A stretch of DNA of 64,000 nt. Source: Candidatus Gastranaerophilales bacterium (GTDB taxonomy: Bacteria; Cyanobacteriota; Vampirovibrionia; Gastranaerophilales; Gastranaerophilaceae). Positions 25,131-34,215 of the stretch are shown here, one piece after another. The stretch spans positions 1 to 64,000 of the forward strand of contig CALUYD010000001.1 in the NCBI GenBank assembly GCA_944324915.1, given 5' to 3'. The position numbers and the translations under genes were made by a program. Within the stretch, counting starts at the first letter, position 1; the number at the start of each line of letters is the position of its first letter. The notes beneath the pieces were generated by a model. It saw nothing but the letters and a program-made list of their open reading frames with translations. It ran no database searches and was not told where the DNA came from.

Positions 25131-26517
25131 TGATACTCCTATTTATTTTTTCATTCAACTCAGCTGCTGATTCCTCATAGCCCAATCTTCCCATAAGCGC
25201 ATAAGTATAATTTTTTGCTTGTTCAACCCCAGGTTGATTAAATGCGTCTATATCATATAATTCGCCAATTATAGCCGTTTGCATTTCAAGCATATAGAAT
25301 AATTGAGCTAAATAATATTCATTTATTTTAGGAAGATGAATAGTCAAATTAGGACGTTTAAAATCTGCTAAAGCAACAGCAGTAGCGTCAGCTTCAGCAT
25401 TTATAAGACGATTAATTGTCTTACCGCCTAAATAATTCAATCCTGTATATTCAAATATATTTGGTATTTCAAGTGTATTATCAAACTCATCAACCCTAAT
25501 AAAAGTTATAACTTTATCATTTTTACCTTCGTTATAAAGTTGAATTTGACTGTGTTGATCAGTCGCACCCAAGGCTTTTATTGGTGTTGGACCGTTATTT
25601 ACTTTGTTGCCGTTTCTATCGTATTCTTTTCCTAATGATTCAGCCCAAAGTTGCACATACCAATCAGAAACATATTTCAAACGAGATGAATAAGGCATCA
25701 TAACAGAAATATATTTTCCTTTTTGCTTATCCATTAAATAATGAATTAGAGCATTTTGAGCCGCAATATTTTTGTTTATATCAGTATTTTTGAGGGCTAA
25801 ATCCATTATTTTTATCCCTCTGATAATTTCATCAATATCAAGCCCAACAAGCGCTAAAGGTACTAAGCCAACTGCTGAAAATACGCTAAATCTTCCGCCT
25901 ACATCATCAGGAACAACGAAAGTTTTATAACCTTCTTCGTTTGCTAATTGTCTTAAAATTCCAGCTTGTTTATCTGTTGTTGCTACTACATTTTTCCTGT
26001 AATCATCACCCAATAATTTTTGCAATCTATCTTTTATAATCATAAATTGGCTCATTGTTTCAGCTGTTGAGCCGGATTTTGTAATAACATTTACTAAAGT
26101 TTTTTTCAAATCCAGCATATCTAAAAGAGCTGTAATTTGATCAGGGTCGATGTTATCTAAGAAAAATATTCTAGGTAAATTTTCTCTTTGTTCTTTAGTT
26201 AGTAAATTCCAATAAGGTTTTAAAAGTGCTTCAGATAGCGCTTGAGCGCCCAATGCAGACCCTCCGATACCCAAAACTAAAACGTTATCAAATCTGCCAT
26301 CAACCATAGCGGCAAATTCTTTAACGTACCAAACGGTTTCTTCGTTATAGCCTAAATTCATCCACTGAAGCCAAGAGCCGGGTTTATCTTTATTCATGTT
26401 TAAATTTGTAATTATTTCTTGAATTTTTGGCGCATATTCATTAAAACAATTCGCCAAATCAAGACCTTCTTCACCAATAACCTGACTTGAAATATTTGAA
26501 TAATCTAATTTAATCAT
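25123..26517 (-). CDS. pgi: Glucose-6-phosphate isomerase
   Basis: 464 aa. Interconverts glucose 6-phosphate and fructose 6-phosphate. Seen: 'LGIGGSALGAQAL' (phosphate-binding region, near 80-92), 'NVITKSGSTAETM' (near 139-151), 'GGRFSVFSAVGL' (near 203-214) and 'GATDQHSQIQLY' (near 320). The length is that of the compact bacterial type. AAGG lies 9 nt before the ATG. Together with the PPi-dependent phosphofructokinase at 42.7 kb it supports an Embden-Meyerhof route. Confidence 0.96.
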   Translation of the reverse strand: MIKLDYSNISSQVIGEEGLDLANCFNEYAPKIQEIITNLNMNKDKPGSWLQWMNLGYNEETVWYVKEFAAMVDGRFDNVLVLGIGGSALGAQALSEALLKPYWNLLTKEQRENLPRIFFLDNIDPDQITALLDMLDLKKTLVNVITKSGSTAETMSQFMIIKDRLQKLLGDDYRKNVVATTDKQAGILRQLANEEGYKTFVVPDDVGGRFSVFSAVGLVPLALVGLDIDEIIRGIKIMDLALKNTDINKNIAAQNALIHYLMDKQKGKYISVMMPYSSRLKYVSDWYVQLWAESLGKEYDRNGNKVNNGPTPIKALGATDQHSQIQLYNEGKNDKVITFIRVDEFDNTLEIPNIFEYTGLNYLGGKTINRLINAEADATAVALADFKRPNLTIHLPKINEYYLAQLFYMLEMQTAIIGELYDIDAFNQPGVEQAKNYTYALMGRLGYEESAAELNEKINRSINA

Positions 26518-26648
26518 TTGAATACCTTAATAACTCCGACTATTATTATTGTACGGGCTAATTTGGCATAGTAAAGACCTATAAAGCTAATCTTAACTTA
26601 ACATAACATTAAATTTTATTTTTGTGTTAAACTAACTAGTGAGGAATT

Positions 26649-26879
26649 ATGGCTATTATATCAAAAATTACAAATTCAATATTAGACTTTAGAAAAAAGC
26701 TGGTTCCAAACCAAAAACAATTAGAAACTGTTTTAAAGGTCACAGGGAAAAAGCAACCTTTTTATGCTCAATACCAAAGTTTTTTAGCAACAGATGGAGC
26801 TGAAATAGGTTCTAATATTGCTAACGATATGGTAAATAACGAAGAAAACAAAGATTTTAAAATAAATCTCACTGCTTAA
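26649..26879 (+). CDS. 76-aa orphan protein
   Basis: Not recognised. The ATG follows GAGG with 5-nt spacing, and a perfect terminator lies 17 bp after the stop. Sequence 'MAIISKITNSILDFRKKLVPNQKQLETVLKVTGKKQPFYAQYQSFLATDG' in outline: a basic amphipathic N-terminal half, then a small acidic/polar tail. No membrane helix and no signal peptide. Confidence 0.65.
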   Translation: MAIISKITNSILDFRKKLVPNQKQLETVLKVTGKKQPFYAQYQSFLATDGAEIGSNIANDMVNNEENKDFKINLTA

Positions 26880-26895
26880 TATAAAATTCAACATA

Positions 26896-26933
26896 AAAAA
26901 ACACAGTCCCCAAAATTAAGGACTGTGTTTTTG
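26896..26933. terminator. Bidirectional terminator, 76-aa gene / rplA
   Basis: AAAAACACAGTCC/GGACTGTGTTTTT, 13-bp perfect stem with a 10-nt loop and A/T runs on each side. It ends the rplK-rplA transcript directly after rplA, so rplJ-rplL are not part of this block. Confidence 0.92.
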
Positions 26934-26947
26934 TTAAATTACTTAAA

Positions 26948-27673
26948 TTAGCCAACGTATTCTTTAACTTCAGCAGGCGTATTTTTAGCATCAAGTTTGA
27001 TACCAGGGCCCATTGTAGTTGAAAGATAAATTGATTTTAAATATGTACCTTTTGCTGCAGATGGTTTTGCTTTAATAACAGCATCAGCCAATGTAGCAAA
27101 GTTTTTCATTAAATCTTCTGTTGTAAATTTCATTTTACCTAGAGGAACGTGAATCATGCCTTGTTTATCGGCACGGAATTCAACTTTACCTGCTTTAGCA
27201 TCTTTTACGGCACGAGCAACATCAACTGTAACAGTACCTGTTTTAGGGTTTGGCATTAAACCTTTTGGACCAAGCACTCTACCTAATTTACCTAATTTAG
27301 GCATCATATCAGGTGTTGCAATCAATGTATCAAATTCAAACCAACCGTCAGCGATTTTATCAATGATTTCTTCGCTTCCTGCTTCTTCAGCACCTGCTTC
27401 TTTCGCTGCAGCAACTAAGTCAGCTTTTGCAATAACGCAAACTCTAACTTCTTTACCAAGACCGGCAGGTAGAACTGTTGTTGATCTGATTTGTTGATCA
27501 GCATGTTTTACATCAATACCAAGACGCATGTGGCATTCAAGTGTTTCATCAAATTTAGATGTAGCACCTGCAATTTCTTGAAGTTTTTTAATTGCTTCTA
27601 GTGCGCTTGTCGGTTGAGTAAAATCAGCCAGCATTTCATTTATTTTCTTTTGTTTTTTGGTTAATTTAGCCAT
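26948..27673 (-). CDS. rplA: 50S ribosomal protein L1
   Basis: 241 aa, usual length. Domain I/II signature '[17 protein letters not shown]' and '[16 protein letters not shown]' are seen. L1 forms the stalk near the E site and is often an autogenous repressor. AAGGAG precedes the ATG. In the 51-bp gap after rplK the minus strand can fold GGCAG-TTATAG-CTGCC (27700-27715), which could be part of a regulatory leader. Confidence 0.98.
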   Translation of the reverse strand: MAKLTKKQKKINEMLADFTQPTSALEAIKKLQEIAGATSKFDETLECHMRLGIDVKHADQQIRSTTVLPAGLGKEVRVCVIAKADLVAAAKEAGAEEAGSEEIIDKIADGWFEFDTLIATPDMMPKLGKLGRVLGPKGLMPNPKTGTVTVDVARAVKDAKAGKVEFRADKQGMIHVPLGKMKFTTEDLMKNFATLADAVIKAKPSAAKGTYLKSIYLSTTMGPGIKLDAKNTPAEVKEYVG

Positions 27674-27724
27674 TTTTTTCTCCTTATGTGGTGTTTAGCG
27701 GCAGCTATAACTGCCTCCCATCTA

Positions 27725-28162
27725 CTATTGTTTAACTGTAACGCCCATTGCTCTTGCAGTACCTTTAATCATTTCTACTGCTGCTTCAAGAGTTGTAGCG
27801 TTTAAGTCTTCCATTTTAATTTTTGCAATTTTTTCAAGTTGTTCTTGAGTAATTTCACCAACTTTTGTTTTATTTGGAACAGATGAACCTTTTGGAAGGT
27901 TTAGTTCTTTTTTAATTAAAACTGCAGCCGGTGGAGATTTAATAACAAAATCAAAAGATCTGTCTTCGTATACATCAATTACAACAGGAATAATGTAGCC
28001 TGCTTGAGAAGCAGTTCTTTCATTAAACTGTTTGCAAAAATCCATGATGTTAACACCTTTTTGACCCAAAGCCGGACCAACCGGTGGAGATGGATTAGCT
28101 TTTCCGGCTTCGATTTGAAGTTTAATTTTACCGGTAATTTTTTTGTTTGATTTTGGTGCCAT
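27725..28162 (-). CDS. rplK: 50S ribosomal protein L11
   Basis: 145 aa, the usual length. Begins '[41 protein letters not shown]', the Pro-rich N-terminal domain that contacts elongation factors, and ends with the rRNA-binding domain ('[10 protein letters not shown]'). AAAGGAG is the ribosome-binding site. The 57-bp gap after nusG contains the palindrome GGATTTTAAATCC. Confidence 0.98.
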   Translation of the reverse strand: MAPKSNKKITGKIKLQIEAGKANPSPPVGPALGQKGVNIMDFCKQFNERTASQAGYIIPVVIDVYEDRSFDFVIKSPPAAVLIKKELNLPKGSSVPNKTKVGEITQEQLEKIAKIKMEDLNATTLEAAVEMIKGTARAMGVTVKQ

Positions 28163-28219
28163 TTTATTCTCCTTTCGTGGTAATTACGGATTTAAAATCC
28201 TTCCACATGCACACTTTAA

Positions 28220-28846
28220 CTACACTTTTTGGATTTGTTTATATTCCAATTCAACAGGTGTCTCACGACCAAATATAGACACCATTGCTCTAAGTTTTGA
28301 TTTATCAGGATAAACTTCTGTAATATCTCCGATAAAGTCTGCAAATGGACCTGAGATAATACGAACTTTATCACCAACTTTAACATCAAGTTCAATTTTA
28401 GTTGTTGTTTGTTGACCTCTGTGGATAATTTTCTTAATTTCAGAATCTTTAGCAGGAATTGGCTTTTTAGCGGTACCAACAAATTTTGTAACCCCTGCTG
28501 TATGTCTTACAACATACCAAGAATCATCATCCATAATCATTTCAACCAACACATATCCGGGGAAAATCTTTTCTTCTTTTTTAGTTTTCTTACCGGAGCG
28601 AACTTGTGTGATTGTTTTTTGGGGAACTTCAATTCTGAAGATTTTTTCGCCCATGTTCATATATTCAATACGTTTTTCAAGATTAACTTTAACCTTGTTT
28701 TCATAACCTGAATATGTATGAACAACATACCATCTTTTTTTAGGAGCTTTTTCAATATTATGAGTAGGCTCTTTGCTGATATAGATATTTTCTTTCTCAG
28801 CTTGTTCTTCCATATTTTGATTTATTTCATTTTCTTTTTCTGACAT
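28220..28846 (-). CDS. nusG: Transcription termination/antitermination factor NusG
   Basis: 208 aa. A 38-residue acidic N-terminal extension precedes the NGN domain ('RWYVVHTYSGYENKVK', 'GYVLVEMIMDDDSWYVVRHTAGVTKFVG', about 39-145). The KOW domain follows at about 153-208 ('VGDKVRIISGPFADFIGDI'). It couples RNA polymerase to Rho or the ribosome. Lies 10 bp after secE in the standard order. Confidence 0.97.
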   Translation of the reverse strand: MSEKENEINQNMEEQAEKENIYISKEPTHNIEKAPKKRWYVVHTYSGYENKVKVNLEKRIEYMNMGEKIFRIEVPQKTITQVRSGKKTKKEEKIFPGYVLVEMIMDDDSWYVVRHTAGVTKFVGTAKKPIPAKDSEIKKIIHRGQQTTTKIELDVKVGDKVRIISGPFADFIGDITEVYPDKSKLRAMVSIFGRETPVELEYKQIQKV

Positions 28847-28856
28847 TGTTCAACCC

Positions 28857-29066
28857 TTACTTAATTAGACCCAATAGAGCTTTAAAAATTATATCCATAA
28901 AATAAACAACTAAAGTAAAAAATGATACAACGATTAAAACTATAACTGTTTCAACCACAACTTGCTTTCTTGTAGGCCAAGATACTTTTGACCATTCGGT
29001 TTTAACACCTTTGAAGTAAGTTATCATTTTTTCTTTAAAATCTTTGTTTGTTTTTTCGTTTGACAT
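28857..29066 (-). CDS. secE: Preprotein translocase subunit SecE
   Basis: 69 aa. The single-helix short SecE type: 'YFKGVKTEWSKVSWPTRKQVVVET' amphipathic segment, then one membrane helix (about 42-64). The start at 29066 is used because a longer in-frame reading would run through the tRNA-Trp gene. The Shine-Dalgarno sequence is weak (AAGAAAG). Confidence 0.95.
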   Translation of the reverse strand: MSNEKTNKDFKEKMITYFKGVKTEWSKVSWPTRKQVVVETVIVLIVVSFFTLVVYFMDIIFKALLGLIK

Positions 29067-29090
29067 TTTATACTTTCTTTTTTTTAAATT

Positions 29091-29163
29091 CGCGCCCTGA
29101 AGGACTCGAACCCTCGACATCCGGTTTTGGAGACCGACGTTCTACCAACTGAACTAAGGACGC
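29091..29163 (-). tRNA. tRNA-Trp (anticodon CCA)
   Basis: 73 nt on the minus strand. Acceptor GCGTCCT/AGGGCGC (one G-U), D arm GTTC/GAAC, anticodon loop CTCCAAA (CCA), T loop TTCGAGT, discriminator G. It lies between rpmG and secE, a position conserved in many bacteria. Confidence 0.96.
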
Positions 29164-29189
29164 TAATTTAATCCTTTTTTAGTGCAAAA

Positions 29190-29357
29190 CTATTTTGTTT
29201 CTTTGTGAACAGTGTGTTTTTTGCAAGTTGAGCAATATTTTTTTAGTTCCATTCTTTCTTTATTGGTTTTTTTATTTTTTGTTGTTGTATAGTTTCTTTC
29301 TTTGCAATCTTCACAAGCAAGAACTACCATCTTATCATTTTTACCTTTGATTCCCAT
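29190..29357 (-). CDS. rpmG: 50S ribosomal protein L33
   Basis: 55 aa. Begins '[25 protein letters not shown]' and continues '[29 protein letters not shown]'. It has two CxxC pairs (CEDC, CSTC), so this is the zinc-binding form. AAAGGTAAG lies before the ATG. It heads the rpmG-trnW-secE-nusG-rplK-rplA block. Confidence 0.95.
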   Translation of the reverse strand: MGIKGKNDKMVVLACEDCKERNYTTTKNKKTNKERMELKKYCSTCKKHTVHKETK

Positions 29358-29433
29358 TTTTCTTACCTTTCTTGGGGTCTAAACTTTTCTAACAGTGGTT
29401 GCTTAAAGCTCACCTTTTTTGGCTCTTACTAAA

Positions 29434-29467
29434 AGAATGCCGATAAACGGACATTCTTCTAATTATA
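29434..29467 (-). promoter_or_regulatory. Putative rpmG promoter and 5' hairpin
   Basis: On the minus strand TATAAT (29467-29462) is preceded by an AT-rich stretch without a clear -35. About 5 nt downstream starts a hairpin, AGAATG-CCG/CGG-CATTCT (29434-29457), followed by TTTT. The hairpin is either the very 5' end of the rpmG leader or the terminator of the upstream pilT transcript. Confidence 0.4.
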
Positions 29468-29493
29468 TAATCATTGTAACAAGAATAAAAAAT

Positions 29494-29543
29494 TTTACAA
29501 ATATTTATTTTTTTTATTTATATTTTCTTTACAAATATTTATT
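29494..29543. repeat. 16-bp direct repeat downstream of pilT
   Basis: TTTACAAATATTTATT occurs at 29494-29509 and again at 29528-29543, 34 bp apart. The second copy runs into the pilT stop codon. Could be a slippage product or a binding site; nothing decides this. Confidence 0.6.
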
Positions 29544-30624
29544 AATAAGATGTTTCCATCATGCCGATTGCGCGTCTAAATTCATCAGGTCTTTGAGATT
29601 TTGCAACTGCATCCATAGGATCAACCAATTTTTTCTTAACAAGCTCTTGTAAAGACATATCCAATGTTTGCATACCCATTCCGATACCTGTTTGAATAGC
29701 AGAATATATTTGAGCTGTTTTTTGTTCACGAATTAAGTTAGCTATCGCAGGATTAACAATCATAATCTCTTGAGCCATTACACGACCTTTTTTAGTGCCG
29801 TTAGGTTGTAATTTTGGAAGTAAGCATTGAGTAAATACCGCAACAAGAGAAATAGATAATTGCAATCTGATTTGTTGTTGTTGAGCTTCAGGGAAAATAT
29901 CCACAATTCTGTCTATCGTTTGAGAAGCAGATGAAGTATGCAATGTACCTAATACCAAGTGACCTGTTTCAGCTGCGGTAAGAGCTAATCTTGTAGTTTC
30001 CAAATCACGCATTTCACCAACCAGAATAACATCAGGGTCCTCACGAAGTGCTGATTTTAGAGCATTTGCAACAGATTTCGTATCTTGACCGATTTCACGT
30101 TGATGAATTACACATTTTTTACTTTGATGAATAAATTCTATCGGATCTTCAATGGTTAAAATATGCTCAACCCTTGTAGAATTAATATAATCAATCATTG
30201 CAGCCAATGTTGTAGATTTACCGGAACCTGTTGGACCTGTAACTAATATCAAACCACGAGGTCTATCTGCAATTGTTTTTACTACATTTGGAAGCCCTAA
30301 ATCTTCAAATTTTGGAGGAGTTGAATTAATTGTACGAAAAGCCGCAGCATAAGAGCCTTTATCTCGATAAACGTTAACCCTAAAACGCCCTACACCATGC
30401 AATCCGTAACCAAAGTCCAATTCCCAATTTTGTTCAAGTTCTCTTCTTTGGTCATTTGATAAAATCGGAAAAATTATTGTTTCAACATCATCAGGTGATA
30501 AAACAGGCAAATTTGTTCTAAAAAGTTTACCGTCTATTCTTAAAACAGGAGGCAAATTTGCTGAAATATGAATATCGCTTGCTTTTTTTGATACCGCTAA
30601 TTCTAAAACTTCTTCTATAATCAT
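29542..30624 (-). CDS. pilT: Type IV pilus retraction ATPase PilT
   Basis: 360 aa. A hexameric ATPase that depolymerises type IV pili. N-terminal PAS-like domain ('KASDIHISANLPPVLRIDG'), Walker A GPTGSGKST at 130-138, Asp box 'ILTIEDPIEFIH', Walker B region 'DPDVILVGEMRD', His box 'GHLVLGTLHT', and the 'LR..LS..L..V..Q.L' C-terminal region. Other pilus genes are not in the window. PilT is a retraction motor, so surface motility besides flagella is likely. Confidence 0.96.
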   Translation of the reverse strand: MIIEEVLELAVSKKASDIHISANLPPVLRIDGKLFRTNLPVLSPDDVETIIFPILSNDQRRELEQNWELDFGYGLHGVGRFRVNVYRDKGSYAAAFRTINSTPPKFEDLGLPNVVKTIADRPRGLILVTGPTGSGKSTTLAAMIDYINSTRVEHILTIEDPIEFIHQSKKCVIHQREIGQDTKSVANALKSALREDPDVILVGEMRDLETTRLALTAAETGHLVLGTLHTSSASQTIDRIVDIFPEAQQQQIRLQLSISLVAVFTQCLLPKLQPNGTKKGRVMAQEIMIVNPAIANLIREQKTAQIYSAIQTGIGMGMQTLDMSLQELVKKKLVDPMDAVAKSQRPDEFRRAIGMMETSY

Positions 30625-30734
30625 TTAAAACTCCATCAAGAGAATATTATTATAACCAATATACAATATACAACGATAAATGCATTTTATAATCAATAAT
30701 TTAAACTATTTTAATTAATTTAAAAAATAAAGTA

Positions 30735-30764
30735 TTGTATATATTTTTATGATTAGGGTATAAT
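30735..30764 (+). promoter_or_regulatory. Promoter predicting a leaderless GGDEF-protein mRNA
   Basis: TTGTAT (30735-30740), an 18-nt spacer and TATAAT (30759-30764), ending 6 nt before the ATG at 30771. Confidence 0.55.
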
Positions 30765-30770
30765 TACTAT

Positions 30771-32687
30771 ATGGGAATACTAGATTGGATATCACAATCA
30801 GCTAAAAAACTAAAAGACGTTGAAAGCCAAATAGACAACACCAGCAGAGATGTTTATGAAGTTTATCAAAGAAACGTTGCTCTTGAGCGCGAAATAGCTC
30901 AAAGAACAGAAGAATTACGTCTTGCAAACCAAACATTGCTTACTTTAGAACAAGTTTGGGATATGATGAACTCATCTCGTCCACTATCAAGCGTATTAGA
31001 AACAATCGTATCAAGTCTATATGGTGAATTTGGCTATATATACAGTTTTATTGCTCAAAAACAATACTCTGAACAAGGAACATTTTACGGTCTTCAAACC
31101 TATCTTGAAAACGATTTTTCACTTGCACTTGCAAATTTAGTAAACACAACAATATACGATTTTAAATTATTCCCTAAAAAAGACGGTGTTATAGAAACCG
31201 CAATAGCTGAAAAAAGAGTCGGATATTATGTTGATATTAAAGATTTATTAGAAGATAATTTCTCAAATATCGATGAAGAAAAAATTCAAGAATTTAGCGA
31301 AAATTATAATATTAAAACAATTATAATTCTTCCAATAACTGTACAAGACCAATTCAGCGGATTTTTATCCGTATTTTCACCAAGAAAAGAATTAAAAGAA
31401 GATGAATTAAGTTTCTTAAGTCTTTTTACAAGACAAATAGAACTAGCAATCACAATTGCAAATCTGTTTGAAACAGTTAAAAAACAAGCTGTTACAGACC
31501 ATTTAACAAATTTATTTAATCGAAGATTTTTTGAAGACGCACTTCATAGAGAAGCAACACGTTCTCTTCGTACAAAACAGCCTTTCTGTTTAATTGGTCT
31601 TGATTTAGACCATTTGAAAAAAATTAACGATACCTATGGACACTCCATGGGCGATAAAGCAATTGCAACCATTGCAAGCGTTATTACAAACACATCAAGA
31701 AGTGTTGATATACCTTCAAGATACGGCGGAGAAGAATTTTTCATAATTCTTCCGGGAATTAACGCAAAAGGTGGATTAATTGCAGCCGAGCGTCTTAGAG
31801 CAACAATCGAATCAACTCCTGTTGAGGGCTTAGAAGGTGGAATTACTGCTTCATTAGGCATTGCATGTTTTATAGAGCAAACAACAAATATAGATGAATT
31901 ATTTGAAATGTGTGACAAGGCAATGTATGCTTCAAAACAAAAAGGAAGAAACCAAGTAAGCCTTGCAGATACAGACAATACAACCTCTTGGCAAGATGTT
32001 GCAATTGATGCTTTTGTTGATATATTAACTCAACATCGAATTCCGTTTAATAAAAGTCTTGCAACCGATTTAATTGAAAAATTACAACTAAAACAACAAG
32101 ATTCATCAGGAGCATCCACTCAAGAAATGCTATTTAGCATAGTAGATTCAATATCTAAATCATATTTCCCTCTACATCCTGATGGAAGCACTAAAAACAA
32201 AGTCGCTCTTGCAACACTTATTGCAAAAAGAATGAATTTATCTAAAACAGAAGTTGATAAATTAAAAATTGCAATGCTTTTATATGATATAGGCAACACA
32301 ATGATGCCTAAAGAAATCATGAAAAAAGCAGCACCATTAAATAAAGATGAAAAAGAAGAAATCAAAAAACATCCTGTTGTTGGTGCGCAAGAAATCCTAA
32401 AACCAATCAATTCTGTTTCAAATATTATTCCGATTATTGAAAACCACCATGAAAATTGGGATGGAACAGGCTATCCAAGCAACAAAAAAGGTGATGAAAT
32501 ACCAATAACATCACAAATTATTTTGATTGTAGATAGCTATTTTGCAATGATTTCATATAGACCATACAGAAAAGCATACACAATTGATGAAGCTATTGAA
32601 GAAATCAAAACAAACGCAAATAAAAAATATTCAGCAGAACTTGTTGAAGCGTTTATTTACGCCATTGATGAATTCAAAAAAATGTAG
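30771..32687 (+). CDS. GAF-GGDEF diguanylate cyclase with degenerate HD-GYP domain
   Basis: 638 aa, no membrane segment. In order: N-terminal coiled coil (about 10-65), GAF sensory domain (about 70-230), a GGDEF domain with intact active site GGEEF at 319-323 and inhibitory RxxD (RSVD) at 310-313, then an HD-GYP-like domain (about 430-638). In the latter the metal-binding HD of 'HDIGK' reads Y505-D506 ('YDIGN'), while 'HPVVGA', H559-H560 ('HHENWDGTGYP') and 'RPYR' are kept. It probably makes cyclic di-GMP but cannot hydrolyse it in the usual way; the HD-GYP part may act as a c-di-GMP sensor. Located between pilT and the flagellar cluster. Confidence 0.9.
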   Translation: MGILDWISQSAKKLKDVESQIDNTSRDVYEVYQRNVALEREIAQRTEELRLANQTLLTLEQVWDMMNSSRPLSSVLETIVSSLYGEFGYIYSFIAQKQYSEQGTFYGLQTYLENDFSLALANLVNTTIYDFKLFPKKDGVIETAIAEKRVGYYVDIKDLLEDNFSNIDEEKIQEFSENYNIKTIIILPITVQDQFSGFLSVFSPRKELKEDELSFLSLFTRQIELAITIANLFETVKKQAVTDHLTNLFNRRFFEDALHREATRSLRTKQPFCLIGLDLDHLKKINDTYGHSMGDKAIATIASVITNTSRSVDIPSRYGGEEFFIILPGINAKGGLIAAERLRATIESTPVEGLEGGITASLGIACFIEQTTNIDELFEMCDKAMYASKQKGRNQVSLADTDNTTSWQDVAIDAFVDILTQHRIPFNKSLATDLIEKLQLKQQDSSGASTQEMLFSIVDSISKSYFPLHPDGSTKNKVALATLIAKRMNLSKTEVDKLKIAMLLYDIGNTMMPKEIMKKAAPLNKDEKEEIKKHPVVGAQEILKPINSVSNIIPIIENHHENWDGTGYPSNKKGDEIPITSQIILIVDSYFAMISYRPYRKAYTIDEAIEEIKTNANKKYSAELVEAFIYAIDEFKKM

Positions 32688-34034
32688 CTAGATATTTACA
32701 TCTCTCATCATATCTTTTAGAGTTTTCAAGGTTGTTTCCATAGAAACAATATCAGTTGTTTTCTGTTGTAGGAATGCATTAATCTGAGGCATAAGCTCAA
32801 TTGCCTTATCTAATTTAGGATTTGAGCCCATTTGATACATACCGACATCAATCAAATCTTTATTTTCACGATATAACGCCAATAAATTCCTCATTTTTCC
32901 TGCTGCTTGCTTATGCTCATCATCTGCAATAGCGCTCATCAACCTTGAAATTGAACCCAAAGCATCAATAGCTGGATAATGATTTTGCTCAGCAACCTTA
33001 CGAGATAAGAAAATATGCCCATCCACAATACCACGAACAATATCAACGATAGGATCTGTTATATCGTCCCCCTCCATTAAAACGGTATAAAGAGCCGTAA
33101 TTGAACCTTTTTCAGAATTTCCTGTACGCTCTAAAGCTCTTTGAAGCCAAGAAAATATTGAAGGCGGATAACCTTTCATAGTAGGCGGTTCTCCTAAAGA
33201 TAAGCCAACTTCACGCCCTGCCATAGCACAACGGGTTATAGTATCTGTCATTAAGAAAACTTTTTTTCCTTGGTCACGAAAATACTCGCAAACTGTTGTT
33301 GCTGCAAGTAAACACTTCATTCTGATTAAAGGAGGTTGATCGCCTGTCGCACAAACTATGACAGACTTTTTCATACCTTCTTCTTTAAGAGCATCAACAA
33401 TAAATTCTTTAACTTCTCTGCCACGTTCTCCAATGAGAGCTACAACGTTAACATCAGCGTCAGAATTTCTTGCTATCATGCCCAAAAGGGTTGATTTACC
33501 AACACCAGAGCCTGCAAAAAGCCCCATACGTTGACCTGTCCCCATAGTTAAAAGCCCATCAATAACTCTGACTCCTGTTGACATTTGCTCTGTAATAATG
33601 GGTCTATGAAAAGCATCAGGAATTGTACCGTTGATATTCATATATTTAGCGTTCGTTATATCCATAGGTCTTGAATCCATAGGTTCTCCCAAAGGATTTA
33701 CCAAACGACCCAACAAAAAATCACCCACAGGAAATAATATAGGTGCACCTGTTGTTTCAACTAAAGAACCTTGACCTATACCTTCGCCATCATATAAAAG
33801 CAATAATTGAGCAACATCACCCTTAAATGCTTGAACTTCGGCTGCTTTTTTTTCGCCTGTATAAGTCTGTATATAGCATAAATCGCCAATTTTAAGACCG
33901 GGGAGTTTAACTTCAACAGTCAAACCCAAAAGTTTTGAAACAACCCCTTTATATTTATATAAATCAGCGTTTTCAATTGTTGAATATGCCTTTTGCTTTA
34001 AACTTTGAATTTTATACTCTAAATCTTCTCTCAT
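32688..34034 (-). CDS. fliI: Flagellar export ATPase FliI
   Basis: About 448 aa. The type III export ATPase, related to F1-beta. Walker A 'GLFAGSGVGKST' (near residue 157 onward), 'VVALIGERGREVKEF', 'ATGDQPPLIRMK' and 'GSITALYTVLMEGDD' are seen. In-frame upstream starts exist (ATG at 34061, TTG at 34070). I prefer the ATG at 34034 because TATAAT (minus strand, 34047-34042) ends 7 nt before it and the upstream starts have no ribosome-binding site. Divergent from the rod/ring cluster. The reading ends one base after the GGDEF gene, tail to tail. Confidence 0.95.
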   Translation of the reverse strand: MREDLEYKIQSLKQKAYSTIENADLYKYKGVVSKLLGLTVEVKLPGLKIGDLCYIQTYTGEKKAAEVQAFKGDVAQLLLLYDGEGIGQGSLVETTGAPILFPVGDFLLGRLVNPLGEPMDSRPMDITNAKYMNINGTIPDAFHRPIITEQMSTGVRVIDGLLTMGTGQRMGLFAGSGVGKSTLLGMIARNSDADVNVVALIGERGREVKEFIVDALKEEGMKKSVIVCATGDQPPLIRMKCLLAATTVCEYFRDQGKKVFLMTDTITRCAMAGREVGLSLGEPPTMKGYPPSIFSWLQRALERTGNSEKGSITALYTVLMEGDDITDPIVDIVRGIVDGHIFLSRKVAEQNHYPAIDALGSISRLMSAIADDEHKQAAGKMRNLLALYRENKDLIDVGMYQMGSNPKLDKAIELMPQINAFLQQKTTDIVSMETTLKTLKDMMRDVNI

Positions 34035-34215
34035 CAAGTTAATTATATCATTTTTTTTCATTCTGAACAAAAATTAATCTTAAGATTTATTTTTGGATAT
34101 AAATTACACCTTTTGATTGATGAGTTTTAATACTAAATTAGTCTATATTATTGATGTGAAGGAATAGAATTAGTTCACAAATACTAGACAATGGTAAGAG
34201 GTAGAATTAAGTAGG

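Noticed and set aside
29067-29120. Longer secE start
   Set aside because: The extra 18 codons would be read from the tRNA-Trp gene.
34071-34215. Sigma-28 or sigma-54 promoter before the flagellar cluster
   Set aside because: No TAAA-N15-GCCGATAA or TGGCAC-N5-TTGC match could be found; the region has only AT-rich sequence and weak -10-like hexamers.
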